Assembly (NCBI GenBank): GCA_001724275.1
Contig: MEDZ01000005.1
Coordinates: 1 to 64,000 of the forward strand
Source: Gemmatimonadetes bacterium SCN 70-22
GTDB taxonomy: Bacteria > Gemmatimonadota > Gemmatimonadetes > Gemmatimonadales > Gemmatimonadaceae
DNA: 64,000 nt
Direction: 5' to 3'
Made by a program: the position numbers and the translations under genes
The notes under the pieces: generated by a model
What the model was told of the DNA's origin: nothing
The model's input: the letters and a program-made list of their open reading frames with translations, nothing else
Database searches by the model: none
Shown: in pieces, positions 53,959-63,428 of the stretch
How positions within the stretch are numbered: the first letter of the stretch is position 1
Layout of the letters: every line of letters begins with the position of its first letter

Positions 53959-55065
53959 CCCGCATGGGCTCGCAAGTACAATGCGAACTGCTCCATGTGC
54001 CATAGTCCCGCGGTGCCGCGCCTGAACGCCCGCGGCATTCAGTTCAAGTGGGCGGGCTACCGCATGCCTGAGGAGATCGGTGAGAACGCGGAGGTCACGC
54101 GCCTTCAGGACTACGTTGCTGCGCGGACGCTCGTCCAATACCTGTACGAGAAGGCGAGTGGGGCCGCGACAGAAACCAATGGGTTCAGCGTCGACAACGT
54201 GAGCGTGTTTGTTGGGGGAGCGATCGGCAAAGCGTACGGGGGACTGGTCGAACTCGCGCGCGCGGCTGACGGTGAGGTCGAGGCACTGGTCTCGGCATCG
54301 TCCGTGTGGGGGTCCGAGCGACGCTTCGGGGGCCTCCGCGCCGGACAAGGACACATGCTCGCGCTTGGAGGAGGGGTCGCCGGTTTCGACCGTGCCATCG
54401 GCATTGCCCCGCCGCTGCCATTCGGCATGTCCAACACCGCGGTCCCCCTGAACCTTGGTGGAGATCTTGTAGGCGTGGAAGCGTTCCTCGTGGCCGGTTC
54501 GAATCGCAGCTCGGTCCAGGTGGTGAATGCCGTGGGAGGCGAGGCAGAGGGCTCGCGGAGCACGTCCAAAGATCTGGTGTTGACGAACCAGTTCGTCTGG
54601 GACGCGGCCGGCGCCGGGATCGGTGCAGCGGTGTACCTCGGGAGCACGCAGGGCCTCGCGGCCGAGGCGGCCAGCGAAAGATCGCGGTACACGCGAGTCG
54701 CGGTCACGGCCAACAAGTATATGGGCAACTTCGAAGCGCTCGGCGCGTATGTGCTCAGCAGAGATCGTGATCTCCCGGTCGGCGACGAGTTCGCTCGTGC
54801 TCGCGTTGATGGGCGGGCTTTTTGGTTCTCGGGTCAGCACACCTTTCGTCCGTCGCCGCTGACGCTCTTCTCACGGTGGGAAGTTCGTGACCCTGACGGT
54901 GACGCGGTAGACGACGCCGATCGCCGGTTCGTCGCGGGCGGTGTGCTCCCCCTCAATCTGCCGGAGTTTCTGCGACTGGCCCTCGAGTACCGAAGGGATC
55001 TACCGCAGGGAGGGAGCCGCCCTCGCCGTAACGGCTTGGCGGTCGAGTTTCAGATGACATTCTGA
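53959..55065 (+). pseudogene. Haem-motif outer-membrane protein, 5' truncated by IS3
   Basis: After the IS3 right end (53956) the frame reads IPAWARKYNANC-SMCH, a CxxCH haem site. Then come S-P-A-V-P-R-L-N-A-R-G-I-Q-F-K-W-A-G-Y-R-M-P-E-E and about 330 residues of beta-barrel-like sequence ending in F-Q-M-T-F. Relatives I recall begin with a signal peptide before the same motif, so the start and export signal are lost. It probably acted with the cytochrome c downstream. It may be expressed only if the IS provides a start. Confidence 0.65.
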
Positions 55066-55104
55066 TAGTCCCTCACAAATCCACCGCAGCGGAGTTGCAC
55101 ACGG

Positions 55105-55458
55105 ATGACATGGATCAGGACAACTATCCTAGGGGTGCTCGTCGCACTTCCAGGCATCGCGACTCGTGGCGACGCGCAGGACGCGGATGGCAAAGCGCTC
55201 TACTTGAAGAACTGCCGCAGTTGTCACGGCGATAGCGGCACGCCATCGAAGCAGGCTCTGCGCGAGACACCTAAGATCGCCAAACTCGATCAAGCGTTTC
55301 TTTCCACGCGTTCTGATGATTCCCTCACTGCCGCCATCACTCGCGGTGTCGGCAAGGACATGAAGCCGTTCAAGGACAAACTCTCAGCCCCGGAAATCGA
55401 GGCCGTGGTGAAGTACGTGCGAACGCTCGGAGCCTCGACGCCGAAGAAGGAGCCGTGA
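55105..55458 (+). CDS. Small c-type cytochrome
   Basis: The product is 117 residues with a signal peptide (TTILGVLVALPGIATRGDAQ). Haem site C-R-S-C-H and Met ligand in D-M-K-P-F, ending EIEAVVKYVRTLG, mark a class I monohaem cytochrome. It lies 39 bp after the truncated haem-motif barrel gene, probably one unit carrying electrons in the periplasm. Confidence 0.88.
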   Translation: MTWIRTTILGVLVALPGIATRGDAQDADGKALYLKNCRSCHGDSGTPSKQALRETPKIAKLDQAFLSTRSDDSLTAAITRGVGKDMKPFKDKLSAPEIEAVVKYVRTLGASTPKKEP

Positions 55459-55511
55459 CTGAGGCGATGGGGTCTTCACCAGGTCACGATGAACGAGAGG
55501 CTGGTGGGTGA

Positions 55512-55540
55512 CCAAGCCGAGCGAGCGACGCTCGGCTTGG
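55512..55540. terminator. Hairpin after cytochrome c gene
   Basis: CCAAGCCGAGCG (55512-55523), loop AGCGA, CGCTCGGCTTGG (55529-55540): perfect 12-bp stem, no T-run. It sits 54 bp after the stop. Confidence 0.5.
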
Positions 55541-55581
55541 CCGCAGCAAAGACCCTCAGTCCCGACCCGCCGCTTCACATC

Positions 55582-55633
55582 GCGTACCCGACTGCGCATC
55601 TCGAGCAAGCCGTTGGAGCGCAGTCGGGTACGC
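55582..55633. repeat. 16-bp inverted repeat with 20-bp spacer
   Basis: GCGTACCCGACTGCGC (55582-55597) and its exact complement (55618-55633) flank 20 bases. Core sequences of integron attC sites are absent. Function unknown. Confidence 0.6.
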
Positions 55634-55845
55634 CCGGGAACACGACCCGTCAGGGGCGCCGCGCGTAGCCATGACGGGAGTAAGTCAGCCGTGGCAGCCT
55701 GACCGGAAGTTCGCGCTGCCGATGTGGTGCTCGGTCAATTGTCACGATTCCACTGTGTTCGCGCTCCTTATACCCTCACCGCCCTCTGTCTAGCATCCAC
55801 CGCTCGAGATGTGATCGCGGCAGGAATTTCGCCATCACTGCCCTC

Positions 55846-56241
55846 ATGGTGATCGTCGCCGCATGCGGCACTGACCGCCCGACGGTCGGCGCCGGAAACG
55901 CGCCACTGCGGGATACGCTAGCGCTCGCACCGCCGCCAGTGGACTATGACGCGTGGTGGCGGGCGACCGAGGCCTGTGCCGATGTCCGGGGCGACATCAG
56001 TGCCGTGCGATGGTACGTGATCGACCGGGACAGCTTCTCGGTGGATGGGACATGGTTCAACGCCTTCTGGTTCGCGGCCGGTAACATCATCGTGCTGGCA
56101 CGCCCCTACGTGTACGACGGGCCGGTAGTTCGGCACGAAATGCTGCACGCGCTGCTGCGTCGCGGCGACCACCCGGCGACGTATTTCCGGGGGCGGTGTG
56201 CGCGCGTCGTGCGATGTGCGCAGGAGTGCCAGCGCGGCTGA
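55846..56241 (+). CDS. Small HExxH-motif lipoprotein
   Basis: The product is 131 residues from ATG 55846. VIVAACG is a short lipobox; the start may lie a few codons upstream because the signal is short. Y-D-A-W-W near residue 35, then V-V-R-H-E-M-L-H-A-L-L-R-R-G-D-H-P, carry HExxH plus a further His, as in gluzincin metallopeptidases. The remainder is short, so it may be a minimal peptidase or a binding remnant. A 13-bp repeat overlaps its stop. Confidence 0.55.
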   Translation: MVIVAACGTDRPTVGAGNAPLRDTLALAPPPVDYDAWWRATEACADVRGDISAVRWYVIDRDSFSVDGTWFNAFWFAAGNIIVLARPYVYDGPVVRHEMLHALLRRGDHPATYFRGRCARVVRCAQECQRG

Positions 56242-56268
56242 CCAGCGCGGCTGACCAGCGCGGCTGAC
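56230..56268. repeat. 13-bp tandem repeat, three copies
   Basis: CAGCGCGGCTGAC is repeated at 56230, 56243 and 56256, covering the end of the HExxH gene and part of the following spacer. Confidence 0.9.
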
Positions 56269-56281
56269 CAGCGGGCGCCAT

Positions 56282-57319
56282 TCAACGTGCGACGACGTCG
56301 AACACGCGCGCCATGCCGACCGGCGATCCTTCGGGACCCTCCTGCATGGCGTTCGACGTGTGGTGCGGAAAGTGGCAGTGTACGAGCCACCGCCCGGGCT
56401 TGTCCGGCGTGAACACCACTTCGTGGAAGTTCCCCGGTCCTTCATCGACCGTCGTGACCACGGGGCGGTCGACGCGCTCATGCCCATTCTGCGACTCGAT
56501 GGTGAGGTCGAAGCCGTGCTGGTGCATCGAATGCACCAGTTGGCTGGCGTTGTAGAACCGCACACGTATCTTCTCGCCGACCCGCACCCTCATTTCGGAC
56601 GCGGCATCTCGCGTCTTCCCGTTCATCGTGTGGAAGTTGAAGTCGCCGCCAGGCGGGAACACCACGACGGGCTGCCCGTCGCCCTGGAAGAACCACGACT
56701 GCAATACGAACGCGTAGTCGCGGTCGACGCGGTCGCGCGCCGCCTCGCGCCGAGGGAGCACGATGAAGAAGCCGTCGAGCCCCTTGAGTTCCTGCGTGGC
56801 GCTGTTCGTGTGCGAGTGGTAGGCAAACGTCCCCGCGTGCCCGGGCGTGAACTCGTACACGTACGAGCCACCGGGCGGAATCGGCTTCAGCTGGCTGACG
56901 CCGGGCACCCCGTCGGCCTCGTTGGGCGCATGCGCACCGTGAAAATGCACGGTGGTCGGTTCGGGCAGGTCGTTCTGTACGACAAAACGGACGCGCTCCC
57001 CGTCGTGCGCGATCGCGGTCGGTCCCGGCGTCGAGCCGTTGTAGCCCCAGACTTCCGCCATACGGTAGGGGAACGTGGCCAGTTGTTGTTGGAAGACGTG
57101 CGCGCGCAGCCGGAACTCTCGGACGTCACCGACTACCGTGGACGGCAGATTCGGGACATCCGGCGTCTCAGGTATCGTGGCCGTCGTCAGGCGATCGCCC
57201 CGTGAGCCCCCACCGACAGTCGGCGCACTCACGCCGTCGCTGCACCCGAAGGCGCCGATCAGCACGAGGACCGTGCCGGTCGCGGCAGCCTGCCATCGCT
57301 CCCGCTTTGTCTTTTGCAT
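56282..57319 (-). CDS. Short multicopper oxidase, lipoprotein
   Basis: The product is 345 residues from ATG 57319, supported by GGAGGGAAT eight bases upstream. TVLVLIGAFGC is a lipobox. Cupredoxin sites: T-V-H-F-H-G-A-H, F-A-Y-H-S-H-T-N, M-H-Q-H-G-F-D and V-H-C-H-F-P-H-H-T-S-N-A-M. At this length it is a two-domain oxidase rather than the three-domain CopA at 37122-39095. Likely periplasmic or outer-membrane-facing oxidation of copper or another reductant. Confidence 0.88.
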   Translation of the reverse strand: MQKTKRERWQAAATGTVLVLIGAFGCSDGVSAPTVGGGSRGDRLTTATIPETPDVPNLPSTVVGDVREFRLRAHVFQQQLATFPYRMAEVWGYNGSTPGPTAIAHDGERVRFVVQNDLPEPTTVHFHGAHAPNEADGVPGVSQLKPIPPGGSYVYEFTPGHAGTFAYHSHTNSATQELKGLDGFFIVLPRREAARDRVDRDYAFVLQSWFFQGDGQPVVVFPPGGDFNFHTMNGKTRDAASEMRVRVGEKIRVRFYNASQLVHSMHQHGFDLTIESQNGHERVDRPVVTTVDEGPGNFHEVVFTPDKPGRWLVHCHFPHHTSNAMQEGPEGSPVGMARVFDVVAR

Positions 57320-57838
57320 CAGATTCCCTCCGGTCTCATCAGCTTTCATGCTCAACGCGGCCGAGACAGCCGCCCGCCGCACTTGTCATCCAGCGGCAGC
57401 AAGATTGGTGCACGCATTTGACGTGCAGTAAAGCAGCCGGCCCGTCGGGTTCTCGCGATATCGAGGATGGTGTCGGGCGCGCTGGTGGCTGACCTCCCAG
57501 GCTGCGTGGCCGCTGTCCCCCGCTGTCCCCCGCTGTCCCCCTATGTCAGGATAGTTGTCGCATGAGCGGTGCGTCGGCATCAGTCATGGTCACGTCGTAG
57601 ATCGAGGGCCTCGACCTGGAGCGCTTCGGGATCCGGTACCAGCGTCGGCTTGCCGGTGCGGGGGAGGACGGGGGGTAGGAGCGGGAGCGAGGGGCGCGGC
57701 GACATGCGAGCCCCCGGACAGCGGGAGTCTCCACGCTACCGCACCAAACACGTGACGCTACGGCACCTGCCCGCAGCGTCGTCGGCGAGCTGAGCCGCCG
57801 TCATCAACATGGTCCATGAGCCAATTTCACGGAGCTGC
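57320..57838. other. Spacer with 10-bp tandem repeat, no gene
   Basis: It holds the oxidase promoter region and the repeat CGCTGTCCCC at 57511, 57521 and 57531. Minus-strand short frames are not convincing. Confidence 0.45.
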
Positions 57839-59218
57839 TCAGTTTCCTAAGAAACTCCTGCTGTCAGCGGTTGGGGGGGGGCGGACCACTTGCAGTCCCA
57901 GCTGTCGGGCGCGGCGCTCCAGGTTGTCGATGACCCGCGCTCGGTACTTCGCTTCATAGTAGTCGACGCCGGGGTCGATGTAGGTCATGCCGAAGCGCAG
58001 CGCATTGTAGAAGAGGACGGCCAGTTTGCGCGCCGTCGCCGTGACGGCCTTGGCCTTCCCGATGCGCGCCGCCAGCCGGCGGTAGAAGGCGCCGAGCGCC
58101 GACTGGGTCTTCCCGACGTTGACGGCGGCGATCCGCAGCAGCACGGCGCCCCGATTGGAGGACCGCCGCGTCTTCGCACTGAGGACACGCCCGCCGGAGA
58201 TCTTGCTGCCAGGACAGAGCGTGAGCCAACTGGTGAAGTGCTTCACCGTCGGCCATCTCGTCATGTCGGTGCCACACTCGCTGACCATGCGCAGAATCGT
58301 GTACGGCCCGAGCGCATGGATCTGGCTCAGGTCGGCGCCGAGGAGTGTGTACAGCACGCGCCGCACATCGAACCGCGGGTCATTCTTCCCGGTCGCGCGT
58401 CGCACCTTGGGCAGTGGGGTCGGCGGCGGCGCCCGGTCGACAGTCAGCTGCTCGAGCACGTGGGCGATCTCCACGTCACACTCGCCGATCTTGGCCTGCA
58501 AGACATCGTAGAGGTCGAGCGTCTGCCGCAAGGCAAAGAGATGTTCCGGTCGATAGTTGCCGATCAAGGCCTGCCGAATCGTCTCCAGCGACTGCTTGCA
58601 GTGAGCGTCGCGATGCGCCGCGAGCCGCGCCGGATCGTGCACGCCGGCGACGATATCGCGAATGATCTTGAGGCCCGTCACGCCGGTGATATCCGTGACG
58701 ACGTGATGCAACTGCACATTCATCTGCATCATCGCCTTCTGCATGCGCTGGACGTACGTGGCCGCCGCCGCCACCAGCCCCTCCCGGTGCCGCAGCAGCG
58801 CCCGCAGGCGGACGACGCGATCCTGCGGGCGAAAGCTGCCGCGCAACAACCCGAACTGGTGCAACTGCTGCAGCCACTGCGCATCGTGCACATCCGTCTT
58901 GCGGCCGGGGACATTCCTGACGTCGCGCGCATTGACCAGCAGCACCTCGAAGCCGCGTGCCTCGAGGATCTCGAACACCGGAATCCAGTAGACGCCCGTG
59001 GATTCCATCGCGACCGTCGTCACCCCCACCTCGTGCAACCAGTCCGCCAACCGGCGCAGGTCCTGCGTGAAGCTCCGCAACGTGCGCACCGGCTCGTCCG
59101 CGCGCTCCGGGGCCACCGCCACGACATGAAACGTGGAGCCGACATCCAATCCGGCGGCGTGTGCGTGAATCGTCGGCATCGTGCGTGGGGACCGTCGCCC
59201 GCGCGTCTGCTCGCCCAT
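57839..59218 (-). CDS. IS110-family transposase
   Basis: The 459 residues have the DEDD/RuvC-like N-terminal part (AGLDVGSTFHVVAVAPE, VAMESTGVYWIPVFEILEARGFEVLLVNARDVRNVPGRKTDVHDAQWL). The C-terminal transposase_20 part is ILRMVSECGTDMTRWPTVKHFTSWLTLCPGSKISGG. Length is at the upper end for the family. TTTCCTAA occurs at both flanks (57842 and 59283), possibly the ends of the insertion. Confidence 0.93.
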   Translation of the reverse strand: MGEQTRGRRSPRTMPTIHAHAAGLDVGSTFHVVAVAPERADEPVRTLRSFTQDLRRLADWLHEVGVTTVAMESTGVYWIPVFEILEARGFEVLLVNARDVRNVPGRKTDVHDAQWLQQLHQFGLLRGSFRPQDRVVRLRALLRHREGLVAAAATYVQRMQKAMMQMNVQLHHVVTDITGVTGLKIIRDIVAGVHDPARLAAHRDAHCKQSLETIRQALIGNYRPEHLFALRQTLDLYDVLQAKIGECDVEIAHVLEQLTVDRAPPPTPLPKVRRATGKNDPRFDVRRVLYTLLGADLSQIHALGPYTILRMVSECGTDMTRWPTVKHFTSWLTLCPGSKISGGRVLSAKTRRSSNRGAVLLRIAAVNVGKTQSALGAFYRRLAARIGKAKAVTATARKLAVLFYNALRFGMTYIDPGVDYYEAKYRARVIDNLERRARQLGLQVVRPPPTADSRSFLGN

Positions 59219-59899
59219 CGTCTCCTCCGTCTCCTCCTCGCTGCGGGGAATCCCGAACGAAGGGGCGGCGAGGATCGATCACTTTCCTAAACGGGATCGC
59301 CCGCAGGCGTCACCACTCGCAAGTCCGCAATCCGCCCCCGGACCATGTTTTTTTACGGGCTTTTTTACGGGCTCAGACGACACCACAAAGCTGACGGCCA
59401 CGTCGCTCGGGCCCGAGACAGTAGTCCCTCCGAGTTTCTGGTGCAACAGGTGGCGCGGCAGGCGCAAGATCGTTTTTATGAAGACGGTATGACGCAAGGC
59501 CTCGTCCCATAGGGCGTTTGGCAATTCGGAGGACTCCCGCGGCTCATCCGTGCAACTCTTTGCGCTGCGGTGCCATGGGAGAGCGCTTCACCAAATGTTG
59601 ATCAGTTCCAAAAATTCGAGAACTCACACCGCTGGAATGCGTGAGGACGTGGTGCACGTCGTGGGACGCGCGGGGCGCCGGCATCGCCCCGTCCCCTCGC
59701 CCCGTCCACTCGTCTCGAGGTCCCGGTGGGTGTCGTGGCACCTGTCTCGCAAGATCGAGTCGCCGCCTGCGGCGTTCGTGAAGGCGCGCTGAACGGGGCC
59801 GACGGCGCGGTGGCGTCGGGACGCCGCGGCGTCGGGTCGTGGTGGCGCACGACGGGCACGCAGCGCGTCCGCGACGCGCCCCGCCCGCGCGCCGGCGCC
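59219..59899. other. Spacer after IS110, no supported gene
   Basis: A minus-strand frame (59279-59524) reads RHTVFIKTILRLPRHLLHQKLGG and could be a fragment of a lost gene but matches nothing I know. A 12-bp tandem repeat TTTTTTACGGGC lies at 59349-59372. Confidence 0.4.
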
Positions 59900-61498
59900 T
59901 CAGTCCGCGTTGCCTCCGTCGGCCGGATCGCCGGCCGCGCCGATTGCGCACCACTGGTGCCGGCGCCCCTCCACCAGCGACCGCGCCGCGGCCGGCCCGT
60001 CGCTCCCTGCGGCGTAGTCGGGAAAGCGCGGGGGCGGCAGCTGCGCCCACGCCTCCTGAATGGGCGTGATGATGCGCCAGGCGGCTTCCACCTCGTCCCG
60101 GCGCGTGAAGAGCGTCGCGTCGCCGCGCATCGCGTCGTGCAGGAGCGTCGTGTAGGCGTCGGCGAGCGCCGCCGGGAAGACCCGCGCGTACGCGAACTCC
60201 GCCTCGACGGGGCGCGGCCGCATCGCCGAGCCGGGCTCCTTGACCGCGAAGGTGATCGTGATCCCCTCGTCCGGCTGGATCCGGATGGTGATCAGGTTCG
60301 GCGCCGCGAGCGCGGCGGGCGTGCTCGCGAAGAGCGCCTGCGGCGTGCGCCGGAAGTGGACCCGGATCTCCGTCATCTTGCGTCCGAGACGCTTGCCCGT
60401 GCGGATGTAGAAGGGGATCCCCGCCCAGCGCCAGTTGTCGACGTGCAGCTCGACCGCGGCGAAGGTCTCGACGGTCGAGCCCGCCCGCACGCCCGGTTCC
60501 TCCCGGTAGCCCGGGACGGCTGCCCCGTCGATCATGCCGGCGCCGTACTGGCCGCGCACGGTGCGCCGGGCCACCTCGTCGACCGTCATCGGCGGGATCG
60601 CCCGCAGCACCTGCACCTTCTGGTCGCGCACCGCGTCGGCGTCGAAGACGGCCGGCGGCTCCATCGCGACGAGCGTCACGAGCTGCAGCAGGTGATTCGC
60701 GACCATGTCGCGCAACGCGCCCGTCTCCTCGTAGAACGCGGCCCGGTGCTCGACGCCGAGCGCCTCGACCGCCGTGATCTCGACGTACTCGACGTAGTGG
60801 CGGTTCCAGACCGGCTCGAAGAGCGAGTTGCCGAAGCGGAAGACGAGGAGATTCTGGACGGTCTCCTTCCCGAGGTAGTGGTCGATGCGGTAGACCGAGT
60901 CCTCGGGGAAGACGTCGTTGACCACGCGGTTCAGCGCGTGCGCCGAGGCGAGATCCCGGCCAAACGGCTTCTCGAGGACGATGCGCGACCAGCCGTGCGG
61001 GTTGCGCCCGAGACCCGCAGCGCCGAGCCCCTCGATGATCGGCCCAGCCACCGAGGCGGGCGTGGCGACGTAGAAGACATGGTTCGGGCTCGCGCCCGCC
61101 TGCCGCATGGCCTCCAGCTCCGCCGCCAAGCGCGGGTAGAGCGCCGGGTCGCCCGGATCGCCGGCGATGTAGTGCAGCCGGCGCTCGAGCTGCTGCCACC
61201 GCGGATCGTCCACACCGCCGCCCTCCGGCGGCGTTGCCGTGGCGGTGTGGCGCATGCGCGCGCGGAACTCCTCCTCGGTGAGCGGGGTGCGTCCCGTGCC
61301 GAGCACCGCGCAGCGGCTGTCCAGGCCGCCCGCGCAACGCAGCGCGTAGAGCGCGGGCATGAGCTTGCGGCGCGTCAGGTCGCCCGTCGCGCCGAAGATG
61401 ATCACGGTGCACGACGCCGCGCGCAGGGCCGGCGCGCGCTCGTCCGCACTGGTCTCGGCAGGCGTCGCCGGCGCCGCCGCTCGCATGGTCAGGGTCAT
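59900..61498 (-). CDS. zwf: Glucose-6-phosphate 1-dehydrogenase
   Basis: The product is 532 residues. Start I-F-G-A-T-G-D-L-T-R-R-K-L gives the NADP-binding loop. I-V-L-E-K-P-F-G and R-I-D-H-Y-L-G-K-E-T-V-Q-N are the substrate and catalytic signature, with H in R-I-D-H. It oxidises glucose-6-phosphate, giving NADPH at the head of the oxidative pentose phosphate path. The start overlaps the gnd stop by ATGA (61495-61498), so gnd precedes zwf in the operon. Confidence 0.96.
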   Translation of the reverse strand: MTLTMRAAAPATPAETSADERAPALRAASCTVIIFGATGDLTRRKLMPALYALRCAGGLDSRCAVLGTGRTPLTEEEFRARMRHTATATPPEGGGVDDPRWQQLERRLHYIAGDPGDPALYPRLAAELEAMRQAGASPNHVFYVATPASVAGPIIEGLGAAGLGRNPHGWSRIVLEKPFGRDLASAHALNRVVNDVFPEDSVYRIDHYLGKETVQNLLVFRFGNSLFEPVWNRHYVEYVEITAVEALGVEHRAAFYEETGALRDMVANHLLQLVTLVAMEPPAVFDADAVRDQKVQVLRAIPPMTVDEVARRTVRGQYGAGMIDGAAVPGYREEPGVRAGSTVETFAAVELHVDNWRWAGIPFYIRTGKRLGRKMTEIRVHFRRTPQALFASTPAALAAPNLITIRIQPDEGITITFAVKEPGSAMRPRPVEAEFAYARVFPAALADAYTTLLHDAMRGDATLFTRRDEVEAAWRIITPIQEAWAQLPPPRFPDYAAGSDGPAAARSLVEGRRHQWCAIGAAGDPADGGNAD

Positions 61499-63000
61499 CG
61501 CGCCGCGTCGGCCTCTACGGACTGGTCGAGGACTGCGCGCCAGTCGGTGTGCACGAAGCCCGCTTCCGGCCGGTCGACGCGCTGATACGTGTGCGCGCCG
61601 AAGAAGTCACGCTGGGCCTGCGTGAGGTTCTGCGGCAGCACGGCGGTGCGATAGGCGTCGAAGTACGCCAGCGACGCCGACAGCGCGGGCACGGGGATCC
61701 CATGGGCCGCCGCCATCTGCGCGGTGCGGCGCCATCCCGCCTCCGCCTCGAGCAGCTCGAGCCCGATGCCCGGGTCGAGCAGCAGGTTTGGAAGGTCGGA
61801 CTCTCGCTCGAACGCGTGCATGATGGGGTCGAGGAGCCGCGCGCGAATGATGCAGCCGCCCTTCCAGATGCGGGCGACCTCGCGCAGATCCGTGTTCCAC
61901 CGGTACTCGGCCGAGGCGACGCGCAGCAGCGCCATGCCCTGCGCGTAGGCGCAGCTCGCCGCCGCCGCGAGCGCACTGCCGATGGCCGGCACGAGCGCGC
62001 GCCCCTCGGCCGCGACGTGGTGCCCGGCGGCGCTCGCGCGCGCCTCGTCGGCGAACCGCGTGCTGACGATCTGCTCGCTGGCGCGCACGCGCTCGGCCTT
62101 CATGGCGGAGAGGGCGCGCGCGTCGATCCCCGCCGCGATGGTCGGGATCGGCACGCCGAGGTCGAGGGCGGCCTGAACGGTCCACTTGCCCGTGCCCTTC
62201 TGCCCGGCCTGGTCGAGGATCATCTCGACCAGCGGGCGCCCCGTTTCGGGGTCGCGCGCGCGGAGCACCAGCGACGTGATCTCGAGCAGGTACGATGCCA
62301 TCGGCCCACCGTTCCACTCGGCGAAGACCTCGGCCACTTCGTCGGCCGGGAGGCGTAGGCCGCGGCGTAGCAGGTCGTACGCCTCGGCGATCGCCTGCAT
62401 GATGCCGTACTCGATGCCGTTGTGCACCATCTTCGTGAAGTGGCCGGCGCCGTCGGGGCCGATGTAGGTCACGCATGGCCCGGAGTCCGTCTTCGCAGCG
62501 ATCGCCTCGAGCATGGGGCGCAGCAGCTCGTACGCGGGGCGCGGCCCGCCAGGCATCAGCGACGGGCCGTAGCGGGCGCCCTCCTCGCCGCCGGATACCC
62601 CCATCCCGACGAAGCTGAGGCCGCGGGCGCGCAGCGCGGCCTCGCGACGCTGCGTGTCCGCGAAGTGCGAGTTGCCTCCGTCGATCACGACGTCGCCCGG
62701 CGCGAGGTGCGGCGCCAGCCGCTCGAGCATCTCGTCCACCGGCGCACCGGCCTTGACCATGAGCAGCACGCGACGCGGCGCGGACAGACGGCTCACGAAC
62801 TCCTCGAGCGTGTGCGTGCCGATCAGGCGCTGGTTGCCACGCTCCCGCGTGAGAAAGTCGTCCACCCGCTCCGGCGTGCGGTTCCACACCGCCACGCGGT
62901 AGCCGTGGTCGGCGACGTTGAGCGCGAGATTCTCGCCCATCACGGCGAGGCCGATCGTGCCGATGTCGGCTGTCGCTGGTGTCGTCGTTCCCGATTCCAT
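61495..63000 (-). CDS. gnd: 6-phosphogluconate dehydrogenase
   Basis: The product is 501 residues. I-G-L-A-V-M-G-E-N-L-A-L-N is the coenzyme site. D-G-G-N-S-H-F-A-D-T, G-V-S-G-G-E-E-G-A-R-Y-G-P and K-M-V-H-N-G-I-E-Y are substrate motifs, and AGFVHTDWR-type end. It is the decarboxylating NADP type, producing ribulose-5-phosphate. It forms a two-gene operon with zwf for NADPH supply. Confidence 0.96.
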   Translation of the reverse strand: MESGTTTPATADIGTIGLAVMGENLALNVADHGYRVAVWNRTPERVDDFLTRERGNQRLIGTHTLEEFVSRLSAPRRVLLMVKAGAPVDEMLERLAPHLAPGDVVIDGGNSHFADTQRREAALRARGLSFVGMGVSGGEEGARYGPSLMPGGPRPAYELLRPMLEAIAAKTDSGPCVTYIGPDGAGHFTKMVHNGIEYGIMQAIAEAYDLLRRGLRLPADEVAEVFAEWNGGPMASYLLEITSLVLRARDPETGRPLVEMILDQAGQKGTGKWTVQAALDLGVPIPTIAAGIDARALSAMKAERVRASEQIVSTRFADEARASAAGHHVAAEGRALVPAIGSALAAAASCAYAQGMALLRVASAEYRWNTDLREVARIWKGGCIIRARLLDPIMHAFERESDLPNLLLDPGIGLELLEAEAGWRRTAQMAAAHGIPVPALSASLAYFDAYRTAVLPQNLTQAQRDFFGAHTYQRVDRPEAGFVHTDWRAVLDQSVEADAAR

Positions 63001-63428
63001 AGTGCGCTCCTGTTCGGCCGTTGCGCGGCACGATATACCCGCTATGGTTCGGATGCGCGTTCACGGCCAGGCGCCATCGGCGTATCCGGACTACCATCGG
63101 CCTCCCACGCTGCTCGGCCCGTAGTGGTGCAGGGTAGGATAGCACGACGAGCTGAGCGCCCGCTGAAGCCGCGCTGAGCGACTGGAATCGATTCGTCAGT
63201 GCGGGTCACGTCGACAGGTCGTCCCCGTGGCGCTCTTCCCTGTCGTGCGCTGGGGCGCGGTGGCGACGCGGCGAGGGCCACGGCCTCCTGGCGTGAGCCC
63301 TCGAAGCTTCAATTGCGATTCAGGCGCCGCTCAGCTTCCCACGATACCATCCGCGCGGTGGGCGGGCCGTCTGGGCGGCGCCGCCCGCATTCACACACGG
63401 CCGGCACACATTCCTGGCGGAGGACCGA
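63001..63428. other. Divergent promoter spacer, no gene
   Basis: This lies between gnd (leftward) and the propeller gene (rightward) and should hold both promoters. No repeats or ORFs of note are seen. Confidence 0.45.

Larger units (their letters stand above)
55459..55845. other. Spacer with two inverted repeats
   Basis: No gene is seen. Two hairpin-forming repeats lie here (55512-55540 and 55582-55633) and the promoter of the next gene should lie near 55750-55830. Confidence 0.45.

Noticed and set aside
55582-55633. Integron attC site
   Set aside because: The complementary arms are present but the conserved core sequences (GTTRRRY and its partner) are missing and no integrase or cassette structure is seen.
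59726-61585. 619-residue plus-strand and 622-residue minus-strand alternative frames over zwf
   Set aside because: Zwf motifs occupy a different frame and fully explain the region.
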